From NCBI GenBank assembly GCA_945868475.1, contig CAMBLM010000011.1, forward strand, positions 1 through 64,000: 64,000 nt of DNA, read 5' to 3'. The notes beneath the pieces are model-generated. The model worked only from the letters and a program-made list of their open reading frames with translations, was not told the origin of the DNA and did no database searches. This stretch comes from an uncultured Ruminococcus sp. (lineage in GTDB: Bacteria; Bacillota; Clostridia; Oscillospirales; Ruminococcaceae). Of the stretch, positions 7,019 through 15,915 are shown piece after piece (the stretch's first letter is position 1; every line of letters starts with the position of its first letter). The position numbers and the translations under genes are program-made.

Positions 7019-8257
7019 ATGAAAATCAAACTGCTTGTGCCGATCATTTTAGGGGCTCTTGTATTGTCATCATGTGGCAAGTCAGCGGGTAAAACAAACG
7101 AACCGTATTCATCAGAAACGCTGGTTATTGCAAGAAGTGAAAATGATGATAGTCACACAGATTACGTTATCAAAAATTTAAAGTCTGAAAACAAATACAA
7201 TATTGAAGAGAAACGGTATTCCACATCTGATCTCCTGACAATGGCTTTGCTCGGCGGCGAACAGATTGATGTTATTTTTGCCGACAAAGACATAAATGTT
7301 TCTTCATTTGCGGCAAAAGGTGTGCTGACTGACCTCACTCAGTATATAAATGAGGACGACTATGTAAAATCCGTCCTTGATTCACTGAAACAGAACGGCA
7401 AGCTGTATGAGATGCCGTATGATTTTGACGTTGAATCTGCGGCTGTAAAGAAAAAGCTTTGGAATGATGATACCGATACAAGTTTTGAACATATATTGGA
7501 AAAGTCAAACGCTCTTGGGTGCAAATATCCTTTTGATTATACGGTAGATTCCTATGGTTTTACCGCATTTATTATGTCACAGTTTGTCGATTTTGAAAAC
7601 AAGATCTGCACTTTTGACAGCGATGAATTTAAAGAGCTGATCGAATTTATGAAAACATACAATAAGTCGGTTGCCAATCTGACGAACGAACAGCTGTATG
7701 ATGCTTTTAAAAATGATGAAATGCTTATGATAGCAACGGGGTTTTCGAGTTTTGGGCAGTTGGATTATCTTGAATATGATGCGAGAGATGAAATAGAATT
7801 TGTCGGTTTTCCGTCTGATGAAGAAAATTTCCATATTGCCGTACTGCGTTCGGCATATTCGGTCGTTGACGGTTCGGAACATAAAGAAGAAGCTATAGAT
7901 TTTGTAAAAAAGTGCATTTCTTTTGACTCTTATGTTACCGAACTTTCTGATGGCTCAAAAATGGTTTTGAACACCTGCAGTTTGCCGATAAATTCAGAAG
8001 CACTTGATTATTTTTATGATTTAAATTTTAAACTTGAATTCTATGATATACCCGATGATGCACGAAAAGACAACGCAGATGAACTTATGCATCAAATAAA
8101 CACGGTTTCGTACGCTTCAAGAATGTCTGATACCCCAATACAGCAAATCATTCAAGATGAATTATCCGCATACTTTTCGGGAAATACAGATTCCGGATCT
8201 GTTGTCAACAACATACAAAACAGATGTATGCTGTTTTTCGATGAACAGTATAATTAA
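7019..8257 (+). CDS. Extracellular solute-binding lipoprotein (ABC transporter SBP, family 1 type)
   Basis: 412 aa from ATG 7019, chosen because AAAGGGG lies 7 nt upstream and the next residues form a lipoprotein signal peptide with lipobox LSSC (Cys about 19). The body resembles the sugar-type binding proteins of ABC importers: an early DVIFADKD strand, a GVLTDLTQYI segment following the predicted mobile loop, and a GKLYEMPYDFD hinge-type segment. No permease or ATPase gene adjoins it, so it either serves a transporter encoded elsewhere or is an orphan binding protein. The ligand cannot be told from the sequence. Confidence 0.8.
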   Translation: MKIKLLVPIILGALVLSSCGKSAGKTNEPYSSETLVIARSENDDSHTDYVIKNLKSENKYNIEEKRYSTSDLLTMALLGGEQIDVIFADKDINVSSFAAKGVLTDLTQYINEDDYVKSVLDSLKQNGKLYEMPYDFDVESAAVKKKLWNDDTDTSFEHILEKSNALGCKYPFDYTVDSYGFTAFIMSQFVDFENKICTFDSDEFKELIEFMKTYNKSVANLTNEQLYDAFKNDEMLMIATGFSSFGQLDYLEYDARDEIEFVGFPSDEENFHIAVLRSAYSVVDGSEHKEEAIDFVKKCISFDSYVTELSDGSKMVLNTCSLPINSEALDYFYDLNFKLEFYDIPDDARKDNADELMHQINTVSYASRMSDTPIQQIIQDELSAYFSGNTDSGSVVNNIQNRCMLFFDEQYN

Positions 8258-8316
8258 AGCTTGATTTTATGCTATCAACATTCATCTTTGCAGGCATTGA
8301 AAATACAGGCTATATA

Positions 8317-8418
8317 ATACTAAACACCAATAAAATACAGGAAAAAATCTGCGCCGAAATCCTATATATTCGAGATTGTCGGCTTGATTTTTTCCAAATT
8401 TTAAATGGTGTTTAGTAT
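8317..8418. repeat. 102-bp palindromic element, copy 1
   Basis: Ends ATACTAAACACCA and TGGTGTTTAGTAT are perfect inverted repeats. The arms pair nearly throughout, with an inner GCCGA/TCGGC stem. Two further copies of the same length lie at 8886-8987 and 32604-32705. Copy 3, in opposite orientation, matches this one at roughly 95 of 102 positions by eye. TA occurs at both ends, as for IS630/mariner-type target duplications. No coding capacity. Confidence 0.9.
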
Positions 8419-8419
8419 A

Positions 8420-8458
8420 AAAAGCACATCAAATACAGTTCTGTATTGATGTGCTTTT
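8420..8458. terminator. Bidirectional hairpin terminator
   Basis: A near-perfect stem AAAAGCACATCAAATACAG / CTGTATTGATGTGCTTTT with a single-base bulge and 2-nt loop, with T runs on both strands. It lies directly after repeat copy 1 and can end the solute-binding gene (plus) and the tRNA operon (minus). Confidence 0.8.
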
Positions 8459-8466
8459 ATTCACAT

Positions 8467-8501
8467 ATAAAAAACTGTTTAAACAAAAGTTTAAACAGTT
8501 T
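8467..8501 (-). terminator. Terminator of the tRNA Gly-Arg-His operon
   Basis: 13-bp perfect stem (8472-8484 with 8489-8501) with an A4 loop. On the minus strand it is followed by T-rich sequence. It begins 3 bp beyond the CCA end of tRNA-His. Confidence 0.9.
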
Positions 8502-8504
8502 CAG

Positions 8505-8582
8505 TGGGGTGGGAGATGGGATTCGAACCCACGATCTTCGGGACCACAATCCGACGCTTTAACCAACTAAGCTACACCCACC
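8505..8582 (-). tRNA. tRNA-His (GTG)
   Basis: Anticodon loop TTGTGGT gives GTG. The gene encodes the extra 5' G (position -1, complement of 8582) opposite discriminator C, the identity signature of tRNA-His, and an encoded CCA (complement of 8505-8507). One mismatch is seen in the acceptor stem and an A-C closes the anticodon stem. Third gene of the minus-strand tRNA operon. Confidence 0.93.
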
Positions 8583-8585
8583 ATA

Positions 8586-8662
8586 TGGTGCGTCATACTG
8601 GATTCGAACCAGTGGCTTACTGCTTAGAAGGCAGTTACTCTATCCAGCTGAGTTAATGACGC
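8586..8662 (-). tRNA. tRNA-Arg (TCT)
   Basis: 77 nt. The acceptor GCGTCAT/ATGACGC is a perfect 7-bp stem. The anticodon stem ACTGC/GCAGT holds loop CTTCTAA, anticodon TCT. Discriminator A and an encoded CCA are present. Only 3 nt separate it from tRNA-His. Confidence 0.96.
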
Positions 8663-8685
8663 ACATTTTATGTGTCAGGGAAAAG

Positions 8686-8759
8686 TGGAGCGAGTGATGG
8701 GAATCGAACCCACGCAACCAGCTTGGAAGGCTAGTGTTCTACCATTGAACTACACTCGC
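8686..8759 (-). tRNA. tRNA-Gly (TCC)
   Basis: 74 nt. Acceptor GCGAGTG pairs with CACTCGC. The anticodon loop contains TCC, the T loop is TTCGATT, and CCA is encoded. First gene of the minus-strand tRNA operon behind a consensus promoter. A Gly (GCC) tRNA stands at the window start, so both main Gly isoacceptors are near. Confidence 0.96.
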
Positions 8760-8786
8760 ATTGTGTCTTCCCTGACAACGTTATTT

Positions 8787-8815
8787 ATTATACCATATAC
8801 AATACTAAATGTCAA
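8787..8815 (-). promoter_or_regulatory. Consensus sigma-A promoter of the tRNA operon
   Basis: On the minus strand exact TTGACA (8810-8815), 17-bp spacer and exact TATAAT (8787-8792), about 27 bp before tRNA-Gly. Such a strong promoter is expected for stable RNA. Confidence 0.92.
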
Positions 8816-8859
8816 TACCTTTTTTCAAATTTTTTAGTTTTTTTTGAGAAAATTTTCTG

Positions 8860-9005
8860 CGTAAAAAAGTAAAGGGGACAGCTTAATATTAAACACCAAT
8901 AAAACTATAGACAAAAAATCTGCATAAAATCCATATATCAGAGTTTTTGCTTGATTTTTTGTATAGTTTTTAATTGGTGTTTAGTATAAAATGAGAGCCG
9001 TCCCC
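8860..9005 (-). terminator. Probable clpE operon terminator, split by a repeat element
   Basis: On the minus strand GGGGACGGCT (9005-8996) can pair with AGCTGTCCCC (8883-8874), and T-rich sequence follows (8873-8860). This is a normal terminator layout except that repeat copy 2 occupies the loop. Removing the element would restore a compact hairpin 9 bp after the clpE stop codon. Confidence 0.6.
8886..8987. repeat. 102-bp palindromic element, copy 2 (divergent)
   Basis: Same ends as copies 1 and 3 except one C-to-T change near the left end (ATATTAAACACCA). Length is identical at 102 bp. The internal arm differs: AAACTATA on the left and TATAGTTT on the right, complementary to each other, and the GCCGA/TCGGC stem is missing. 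It sits between the two arms of a terminator-like hairpin. Confidence 0.88.
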
Positions 9006-9013
9006 CTCAAATT

Positions 9014-11320
9014 TTATTCTGTTGTTATTTCAAGTTCGCCCTTTTTCTCGCCGATCTTTATCGTCTTGAACGGGTTGGCTGTGCTTGTTATGATAAGCTC
9101 CGCAACCTTGTCTTCGATCTCCTCACGGATAACGCGGCGGATATCACGAGCGCCGAACTTCTGTCCGAATGCTTTGTCTGCGATGGCTGTAAGAGCCTTT
9201 TTGCTGTATTTGAGCGTGATGCCCTTTTCGGCAAGAGGATCTTTCATCTCGTCAAGCATAAGTGCAGCAATGCTTTCGTAGTTTTCCTTGGTGAGCGGTG
9301 CGAATGTTACGATCTCATCGATACGGCTCAAAAATTCGGGACGGAGGAAGTCAGAAAGTGCCTTCATCGATTTTTCTTTTGAAACTTCCGATTCGGTCTT
9401 GTTGAAACCGATGCCCGTTGACTTGTCGGTCGAGCCTGCATTAGAGGTCATAACGATGATGGTGTTCTCAAAGTTGACAGTTCTGCCTTGTGAGTCTGTA
9501 ACTCTGCCTTCGTCAAGTATCTGGAGCAGAATATTCATTACATCAGGGTGTGCCTTTTCAATTTCATCAAAAAGAACAACCGAGTAAGGCTTTCTGCGAA
9601 CCTTTTCCGTGAGCTGTCCTGCCTCGTCATAGCCAACATATCCCGGAGGCGAACCGATAAGACGCGATACCGAGTATTTTTCCATATATTCGGTCATATC
9701 AAGACGGATAAGCGGATCAGTACCGTCAAAAAGCTCGGACGCAAGCACCTTTACAAGCTCGGTCTTGCCGACACCCGTAGGGCCAACAAAGATGAACGAA
9801 GCAGGTCTGCGGCGCTTTGAAAGCTGTACTCTTGTGCGCTTTATAGCCTTGCAGACGAGCGATACGGCCTCGTCCTGACCGATTATCTTCTCACGAAGCT
9901 TGTTTTCGAGGTTTTCAAGCTTCGTGTATTCGCTTTCAACTACCTTGCTTGCAGGAATTCCCGTCCAGAGTTCAATTACCTTTGAAAGGTCTTCTTCGGT
10001 AACATATACCTTGTCTGCGGCAGCTTCTGCTTCTTCAAGGTCTTTCTTGAGCCTTAAAACTTCAGCCTTTGCATTTGCAAGCTTTTCAAAATCGGGTTCA
10101 GCCGCTTCTTCTATCTCGGCAACGTTCTGTTCTTCTTTTTCAAGTTCTTTCTTTACCGAATCAAGCTTGCTGAGTTCCGTACTGCGTATGCTCCTGCAAG
10201 CGCAGGCTTCATCAAGCAGGTCGATAGCTTTGTCGGGGAGAAAACGGTCGTTGATGTAGCGTTCTGAGAGAACGGCGCACATTCTGAGAAGTTCGTCTGT
10301 GATCTTTACCTTGTGATGCTCCTCATAATACTGTCTGATGCCGAAAAGTACCTGCTCAGTTTCGCTTACGGACGGTTCGTTTACAGTAACCGGCTGGAAA
10401 CGTCTTTCAAGTGCGCTGTCCTTTTCGATGTATTTGCGGTATTCCTTAAAGGTAGTTGCGCCGATGACCTGAACCTCGCCGCGTGAAAGGGCAGGCTTGA
10501 GGATATTTGCGGCGTTCATTGAACCCTCGTTGTCACCGCCTGTTCCGACGAGGTTGTGTATCTCATCGACAAACAGAATTATGTTTCCTGCATTTTTTAT
10601 CTCATCGATAAGTGCTTTCATACGACTCTCAAACTGACCGCGGAACTGTGTTCCTGCAATGAGTGCAGTGAGGTCGAGCAGATAAACCTTTTTATCTTTG
10701 AGGTTGAAAGGAACTTCACCTGCTGCGATCTTCTGTGCAATGCCCTCAGCGATAGCGGTCTTGCCGACACCCGGCTCACCGATGAGGCAGGGGTTGTTTT
10801 TCTGACGGCGCGAAAGTATCTGGATAGTACGCGCGATCTCTTTCTCTCTGCCAACTATATGGTCAAGCTTGCCGTCCTCAGCTTTCTGCGAAAGGTTGTC
10901 GCAGTAAGTTTCAAGCGACTTCATCTTTCTCTGGCGAGGGCCTTTGCTCTTCTTTTCAGTTTCTTCGGAAACAGTTTCACCCGAGGTGCTGTCTTCTTCA
11001 CCGTTCGGTTCAGACTTTGCAAAAGCTTCAAAGCCCTTTGGAAGTCCTCCCATAAGGTTCTGGAGAAAGTTCGGGAAGCCTGCTGTTCCGCCTTTTTTGA
11101 AGAAGCCGCCGTCGTCATTTTCGGTGATGTCCGTAAGCTCGTCGGAGATCTCCTCAACGTCCTGATCGGTCATTCCCATCTGATCCATATATTCTTTTAC
11201 CTGCGGTATTCCAAGCTGTTTGGCACATACAAGGCAAAGACCCTCGTTATGATTTTCTTCGCCCTGTATTGCGGTGATAAATACCACAGCAGTCCTTTTC
11301 TTACATCTTGAACAAAGCAT
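9014..11320 (-). CDS. clpE: ClpE-type ATP-dependent Clp protease ATPase subunit
   Basis: 768 aa. The N terminus carries a CX2C-X22-CX2C zinc finger (Cys 3, 6, 29, 32) in place of Clp_N repeats, the hallmark of ClpE. A charged linker follows to about residue 140. AAA module 1 has Walker A GEPGVGKT (181-188) and Walker B ILFVDEIH; a short coiled-coil M domain spans about 380-440; AAA module 2 has Walker A GPTGVGKT (513-520) and [13 protein letters not shown] loop in module 2 is the expected ClpP-docking element. ClpE unfolds damaged proteins for ClpP and is a heat-stress protein in Bacillus. Here it is the last gene of a long minus-strand train, 18 bp after cvpA. I see no CtsR or CIRCE operator immediately upstream. 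Confidence 0.92.
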   Translation of the reverse strand: MLCSRCKKRTAVVFITAIQGEENHNEGLCLVCAKQLGIPQVKEYMDQMGMTDQDVEEISDELTDITENDDGGFFKKGGTAGFPNFLQNLMGGLPKGFEAFAKSEPNGEEDSTSGETVSEETEKKSKGPRQRKMKSLETYCDNLSQKAEDGKLDHIVGREKEIARTIQILSRRQKNNPCLIGEPGVGKTAIAEGIAQKIAAGEVPFNLKDKKVYLLDLTALIAGTQFRGQFESRMKALIDEIKNAGNIILFVDEIHNLVGTGGDNEGSMNAANILKPALSRGEVQVIGATTFKEYRKYIEKDSALERRFQPVTVNEPSVSETEQVLFGIRQYYEEHHKVKITDELLRMCAVLSERYINDRFLPDKAIDLLDEACACRSIRSTELSKLDSVKKELEKEEQNVAEIEEAAEPDFEKLANAKAEVLRLKKDLEEAEAAADKVYVTEEDLSKVIELWTGIPASKVVESEYTKLENLENKLREKIIGQDEAVSLVCKAIKRTRVQLSKRRRPASFIFVGPTGVGKTELVKVLASELFDGTDPLIRLDMTEYMEKYSVSRLIGSPPGYVGYDEAGQLTEKVRRKPYSVVLFDEIEKAHPDVMNILLQILDEGRVTDSQGRTVNFENTIIVMTSNAGSTDKSTGIGFNKTESEVSKEKSMKALSDFLRPEFLSRIDEIVTFAPLTKENYESIAALMLDEMKDPLAEKGITLKYSKKALTAIADKAFGQKFGARDIRRVIREEIEDKVAELIITSTANPFKTIKIGEKKGELEITTE

Positions 11321-11338
11321 TTAGTGTCCTCCAAACTT

Positions 11339-12199
11339 TTATTTGAATAAAGCCGTGAGCAGAACGAAGCTCAGCGAATACGCGTGTTTGAAAATATAAG
11401 TCTTTTCAATAACGTCTGTATTCAGAACAGAGTTTTCATTTGCCGTAAGCTTTATAAATATGCTGCAAAGCAGCGAAATTGCTGTAATCGTTAAAATTGA
11501 GTATATTGCTCCAAGCACTCCTCCGAGGAAAGAATCAGGCTTTTTTATTGCGTCAATGCGCCTTATCACCCTGACCGCTCTTAAAAGCATGGAAAAAATG
11601 ATGCCAATGACCGCAAATGCTGTAAAGAATATCACGTTTTTGACTGTTCGCAGCATAACGGGGCGCACAATTTCTGCTTCAATAAGTGTTACCGCGGAAT
11701 TTTTTATATTTTCGGGCGTTTCAAGAGCCGTTTCCTTATTTATCTTGTTCTTTTCAAGGTATTTATCGGCACTTTCGAGTATCTCCTCGGGAATAACTCC
11801 ATTTAGAGAGCCGGTTATTCTGCCGCAGTATTCCTTGAATATACTGTTAAGTTTACCACTTATTTCTTCATTCGTCAAGTCCGGCATTTCGGTCTCGGCA
11901 GCATCTTCACTGTCGGGAAGCTTAACGCCGAATTTTTCGAGCAGCTTTTCCTGCGAGTATTCTTCGGAAAGCTTGTCGGCTTCGGCTTCGATATATTCCA
12001 TTACCGATGGCTGAACGATGTTGAAATACACATATTCGTATGTTACATTGCTCACGAAGCTTGCGATAGCCGCCGAGAAAAAGAAGCTTGCAAGAGATAT
12101 TACCATTCTCAGGATACCCTTTTTATATCCCGAATAGGTTATGATGATTATAAGAAGTACCGTAATTATGTCAAGTATATGTTCTGATATAAAAGCCAT
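11339..12199 (-). CDS. CvpA family membrane protein
   Basis: 286 aa. It has an N-terminal pair of membrane helices (about 8-25 and 30-50), a long soluble, acidic insert (about 70-175), then two further helices (about 187-210 and 228-250). The N-terminal DIITVLLIIIITYSGYKKG pattern and the late GGVLGAIYSI segment are typical of the CvpA/colicin V production family, which is known in Firmicutes as YshB-like. The biochemical role is undefined. The insert is longer than in most CvpA proteins. It lies 9 bp after the DUF5711 gene and 18 bp before clpE. Confidence 0.75.
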   Translation of the reverse strand: MAFISEHILDIITVLLIIIITYSGYKKGILRMVISLASFFFSAAIASFVSNVTYEYVYFNIVQPSVMEYIEAEADKLSEEYSQEKLLEKFGVKLPDSEDAAETEMPDLTNEEISGKLNSIFKEYCGRITGSLNGVIPEEILESADKYLEKNKINKETALETPENIKNSAVTLIEAEIVRPVMLRTVKNVIFFTAFAVIGIIFSMLLRAVRVIRRIDAIKKPDSFLGGVLGAIYSILTITAISLLCSIFIKLTANENSVLNTDVIEKTYIFKHAYSLSFVLLTALFK

Positions 12200-12208
12200 T
12201 GCTGTTCC

Positions 12209-13399
12209 TTAATTAAAATCTATTTTATTAATAGTATCATATCCAAGGAGGAATACATTTGAGCCAAGCTTTCGGAAATCGTCATAATCTTCCGAAAGTT
12301 CAACACTCGAAATTTCTTCTCCAAGTATATTGTATGCGATAATGTCGCGGTTATTGTGAACATAGACCTCGGAATCGTAAACGTGGATACTGTTTACGAT
12401 AAAATCCATGTCGAAAGTTTTTTCTTCGCCCGTTTCGCTGTCGATCATAACTATCTCGGAGCTTCGCTGTTCAGTGTTGTTGAAAACGAGTGCAGCAATC
12501 TTGCTGTTCGAGTCGAATCCTGTAATGTCACGGGTGTACTGATATGTAGAAAGAAGCTGTCCGTCTGTGTCATAAGTCGCGCATAAGTTGTCACCGAAAA
12601 CAACGATCTTATTGTTTCCGAAAAGTCTTACTGAAACCGCAAGTGTTTCAAGATATTCCGTCTGCCATATCGGCATAGGGTTTCCAAGATCGTCATAGTC
12701 TATCTTGTCGAAACGGTAATAAAGTATCTTTGAAACGAGAACTCCGTCCTTTGAGCCGATCGTTGTAATATAACATCCGCTGCTGTCGCTTGTGAAAGTT
12801 ACATCGATAATTCGCTCTATTGAGCTGTAGTTGAAGATGTTTTTGCCCGTTCCGTCGTAAATTTTCATTACCGCAAGGAACTTATCGTCCTTCGTCACGA
12901 TAGCTGCTTTGTCACTGCTGCACAGCTTCGCAAGCAGGATAGGGTAATCGGTATCGATCTTGTATATGCACTTGTATTTGCTCATAAGGCTGAAAGAATT
13001 TCCGCCGATGTCGTAGATAAGGGCTTTTTTTGGTGAAACAGTCAGTATCGGGTTCGCCATGGTGTGCTGCTGGGTGAAAATACTTTTTCCGCTTGTGTCA
13101 TATACAAAATAGTGCGAATCATCAAGCACGGCAATTGCATTGTCAACCGCTTCGAGCTGATATGCCGCACCTCCCTCGATAGCAATAGGGAAGTTTCCGC
13201 CTGCAAGCTCGGTCGAGTTCTCGGCAACGGGTATCTTGGTAAGAATACCGTCAAGCTTCGGGTACCATGAGCTTTTTGTGAATATAAGTAGAACGACCGC
13301 CAAAGCGAGTATGAAAATTATGATGAACTTCTTTAAAAAGCGGCCAAATTTCTTTCTCTGCCGTCTTTTTTTAAGATCGGAAACATCAGTTACAGCCAT
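12209..13399 (-). CDS. DUF5711 family membrane-anchored beta-propeller-like protein
   Basis: 396 aa. A very basic N-terminal region (residues 9-25) is followed by one transmembrane segment (about 24-42), then an extracytoplasmic domain built of repeated short beta strands with Tyr/Asp turns. This matches DUF5711 proteins, predicted WD40-like propellers in clostridia. Function is unknown. It is flanked by truA upstream and cvpA downstream in the same train; a related truA-to-cvpA neighbourhood would be worth checking in relatives. No signal cleavage site is seen, so it is probably membrane-tethered. Confidence 0.72.
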   Translation of the reverse strand: MAVTDVSDLKKRRQRKKFGRFLKKFIIIFILALAVVLLIFTKSSWYPKLDGILTKIPVAENSTELAGGNFPIAIEGGAAYQLEAVDNAIAVLDDSHYFVYDTSGKSIFTQQHTMANPILTVSPKKALIYDIGGNSFSLMSKYKCIYKIDTDYPILLAKLCSSDKAAIVTKDDKFLAVMKIYDGTGKNIFNYSSIERIIDVTFTSDSSGCYITTIGSKDGVLVSKILYYRFDKIDYDDLGNPMPIWQTEYLETLAVSVRLFGNNKIVVFGDNLCATYDTDGQLLSTYQYTRDITGFDSNSKIAALVFNNTEQRSSEIVMIDSETGEEKTFDMDFIVNSIHVYDSEVYVHNNRDIIAYNILGEEISSVELSEDYDDFRKLGSNVFLLGYDTINKIDFN

Positions 13400-13431
13400 T
13401 TTTTTATTCCTTTCAAGTCATGTATCCTGTA

Positions 13432-14166
13432 TTAGTAAAAGACCCTGTTCAGATAAAGTCCGTATGGTGCAGCGGTCTTTCCTGCATAATTTCTGTCTTT
13501 TTTGTTCAGGATATCCTCAATACCGTCAGGGGTGATCTTGCCCTCATTTATAAAGATAAGCGTTCCGACCATTATCCTAACCATATTATACAGGAAACCG
13601 TCGCCTTTTACAATAAATCTCACAAAACTTTCATCATTCTGTACGCAAAAATACTCAATTGTCCTTGTGCAGTTCTCTTTTATGTTGGCAGTTCCGCAGA
13701 AAGATGTGAAATCGTGAGTTCCGACAAAGCTTTGCGCACACCTGTCAAGAAGCTGAACATCAAGCTTGTACGGATAATGCAGCGCAAGGTCGGAGGTAAA
13801 AGGGTCTTTGGTCGGTCGGTTCAGCATAAGATAAACATATTCTTTGCCCGTGCAGGAAAAACGCGCGTGAAAATCATCATCGGCTTCTTCACAGGTGTGA
13901 ACGGCGATATCATCAGGCAGGAGCGAATTGATCCCCCTTATGATGTTATTGCAGGGGATAGGGTGTTCCGTTTTGAAGTTGAAGCAGAACTCGTTAGCAT
14001 GAACGCCCTTGTCCGTCCGTGAACAGCCGTTGACCTTTACATCGCCGTGGGTAAGATAGGACAGCCGCTCTTCAAGTATATCCTGAATGGCAACAGCGTT
14101 GTTCTGGCTCTGAAAGCCGTGATAAGCCGTTCCTCTGTATGACATTGTGCATTTTAAGTTGCGCAT
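13432..14166 (-). CDS. truA: tRNA pseudouridine(38-40) synthase TruA
   Basis: 244 aa, normal length. The catalytic motif GCSRTDKGVHA places the nucleophilic Asp at residue 52. The N terminus (MSYRGTAYHGFQSQ) and the C-terminal FLYNMVRIMVGTL segment are classic for TruA. It converts uridines 38-40 in tRNA anticodon stems to pseudouridine. It directly follows ecfT (11 bp), the ecfA-ecfA-ecfT-truA order found in many Firmicutes. Confidence 0.96.
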   Translation of the reverse strand: MRNLKCTMSYRGTAYHGFQSQNNAVAIQDILEERLSYLTHGDVKVNGCSRTDKGVHANEFCFNFKTEHPIPCNNIIRGINSLLPDDIAVHTCEEADDDFHARFSCTGKEYVYLMLNRPTKDPFTSDLALHYPYKLDVQLLDRCAQSFVGTHDFTSFCGTANIKENCTRTIEYFCVQNDESFVRFIVKGDGFLYNMVRIMVGTLIFINEGKITPDGIEDILNKKDRNYAGKTAAPYGLYLNRVFY

Positions 14167-14177
14167 AAGTTCACCTT

Positions 14178-14981
14178 TTAGCCGAAAATAATGTTCATAA
14201 GAATTACCGCATCAAGAAATACGAACGAAAGTCCGAGTGCAGTGTAGTCAGCCGCAGTCGATCTGAGTTCCTTTAAGCGTGTTCTGCCCTCACCGCCGTG
14301 ATAGCAGCGGCATTCCATTGCGAGTGCAAGCTCCTCCGCACGTCGGAAAGCCGAAACGAAAAGGGGAATGAGTATCGGCGTGAGAGCTTTTGCCCTCTGC
14401 ATAAGATTTCCGCTTTCCATATCAGCACCGCGCGCTTTCTGTGCAGACATTATCTTGTCCGTTTCTTCAATAAGCGTAGGGATAAAGCGGAGCGCGATAG
14501 TCATCATCATCGCAAGCTCGTGAACGGGGAGATGTATCTTTGCGAGCGGCGACATAAGCCTTTCAATAGCATCTGTCAGCGTGATAGGCGAGGTCGTATA
14601 GGTCAGCAGCGAAGAACCCATAATGAGTGCGATTATTCGTATTATCATAAATATCGAAGTGCGAACGCCCTCGTAGGTTATCTTCAAAAATCCAAGCTTG
14701 AAAAGCGTAACTCCGTCAAGGAAGAAAAGGTTGAGTACCGTCGTGAAAATAATGATAGGAACGATCGGCTTAATGCTCTTCATCATTAGTTTGAGTGGGA
14801 TCTTCGAGATAAGGAACGATATGAGCATAAATACGCAGCTTATGATCAGTCCGAGAAAATTATCCGCACAGAAAAGCGAAACGATGAAAACTGCGGTTAT
14901 TATTATCTTGAATCTCGGGTCGAGCCGATGAACGGCAGAATTGCCCGGGAAATACTGTCCGATTGTGATATCTTTAAGCAT
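14178..14981 (-). CDS. ecfT: ECF transporter transmembrane subunit EcfT
   Basis: 267 aa. About five membrane helices surround a cytoplasmic coupling domain. The first coupling motif, AQKARGADME, and the second region AMECRCYHGGEGRTRL match the Ala-Arg-Gly coupling helices that touch the two ATPases; the second reads CRC where ARG or ARC is usual. EcfT forms the shared energy module for group II vitamin and metal importers. It overlaps ecfA2 by 8 bp, implying translational coupling. No S component gene lies in the window. Confidence 0.94.
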   Translation of the reverse strand: MLKDITIGQYFPGNSAVHRLDPRFKIIITAVFIVSLFCADNFLGLIISCVFMLISFLISKIPLKLMMKSIKPIVPIIIFTTVLNLFFLDGVTLFKLGFLKITYEGVRTSIFMIIRIIALIMGSSLLTYTTSPITLTDAIERLMSPLAKIHLPVHELAMMMTIALRFIPTLIEETDKIMSAQKARGADMESGNLMQRAKALTPILIPLFVSAFRRAEELALAMECRCYHGGEGRTRLKELRSTAADYTALGLSFVFLDAVILMNIIFG

Positions 14982-15846
14982 TTAACGATCTCCTATGTCC
15001 TGCAAGGTATTCCTTGATAGTTTTTACAGCGAATTCGGTCGTGTAAACATCGGAACGAATGTCGATGCCCTTTTCACGCAGTGCAAGAAAAACCTTTGTT
15101 ACCTGCGGAACGGAAAGACCGATCTTGGTAAGCTCATCAGCCTGCATAAAAACTTTTGGCGGTGTGTCATAGCAGAAAACCTCTGCGTGATCCATAACGA
15201 GAATTTTGGTCGCAAACTTCGCAACGTCCTCCATACTGTGTGAAACAAGGAGAACGGTTGACTGTGTTTTTCTGTGATATTCCTTTATCTGTTCAAGAAT
15301 TATATCTCTGCCCTTTGGGTCAAGTCCTGCTGTCGGTTCGTCAAGAATGAGAACTTTCGGCTGCATAGCCATTACACCTGCAATAGCAACACGGCGCTTC
15401 TGACCGCCGGAAAGCTCGAACGGCGACTTTTTGAGATTATCCCTGCCAAGTCCGAGCAGATCGGTTATTTCGTAAATTCGTCTTTCTATCTCTTTATCAT
15501 CAAGTCCCATATTTTTAGGACCGAACGCAATATCCTTGTAAACAGTTTCCTCGAAGATCTGATATTCGGGGTATTGGAAAACAAGTCCGACCTTGAAACG
15601 CACGTCGCGAAGCTTAACATCCTTGCTCCATATATCCTGTCCGTCAATGATGACCTTTCCCGAAGTAGGCTTGATAAGCCCGTTGAGATGCTGAATGAGC
15701 GTTGACTTGCCCGAACCGGTGTGACCGATGATGCCGACAAGTTCGCCTTCTTCAATTTCAAGGTTGACATTATTTACAGCGGTTTTCTCGAATGGAGTTC
15801 CAACGCTGTAAGTGTAGGTTAGGTTTTCGGTTTTGATAATTGCCAT
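14974..15846 (-). CDS. ecfA2: ECF transporter ATPase EcfA2
   Basis: 290 aa. ABC ATPase with Walker A GHTGSGKST, Q-loop VFQYPEYQIF, signature LSGGQKRRVAIAG, Walker B VLILDEPTAGLDP and a switch His. The YPEYQIFEETV region after the Q-loop and the C-terminal extension are typical of EcfA2. It works as a heterodimer with EcfA1. An unrelated-looking membrane protein gene lies between ecfA1 and ecfA2 here, whereas the two are usually adjacent. Confidence 0.94.
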   Translation of the reverse strand: MAIIKTENLTYTYSVGTPFEKTAVNNVNLEIEEGELVGIIGHTGSGKSTLIQHLNGLIKPTSGKVIIDGQDIWSKDVKLRDVRFKVGLVFQYPEYQIFEETVYKDIAFGPKNMGLDDKEIERRIYEITDLLGLGRDNLKKSPFELSGGQKRRVAIAGVMAMQPKVLILDEPTAGLDPKGRDIILEQIKEYHRKTQSTVLLVSHSMEDVAKFATKILVMDHAEVFCYDTPPKVFMQADELTKIGLSVPQVTKVFLALREKGIDIRSDVYTTEFAVKTIKEYLAGHRRSLNA

Positions 15847-15915
15847 TAAAGAACTTTCCTTTCAAATGAAATACATTTCACGTTAAAGCGGATAATGTTT
15901 TCGTAAAGAAACGAC

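Noticed and set aside
8317..8987. Possibility that repeat copies 1 and 2 delimit a mobile tRNA cassette
   Set aside because: The tRNAs have their own promoter and terminators, the copies are diverged, and copy 3 stands alone; two independent insertions are simpler.
10556..11311. 251-codon plus-strand ORF
   Set aside because: It lies antisense inside clpE, has no RBS, and its sequence looks like a mirror of the clpE codon pattern.
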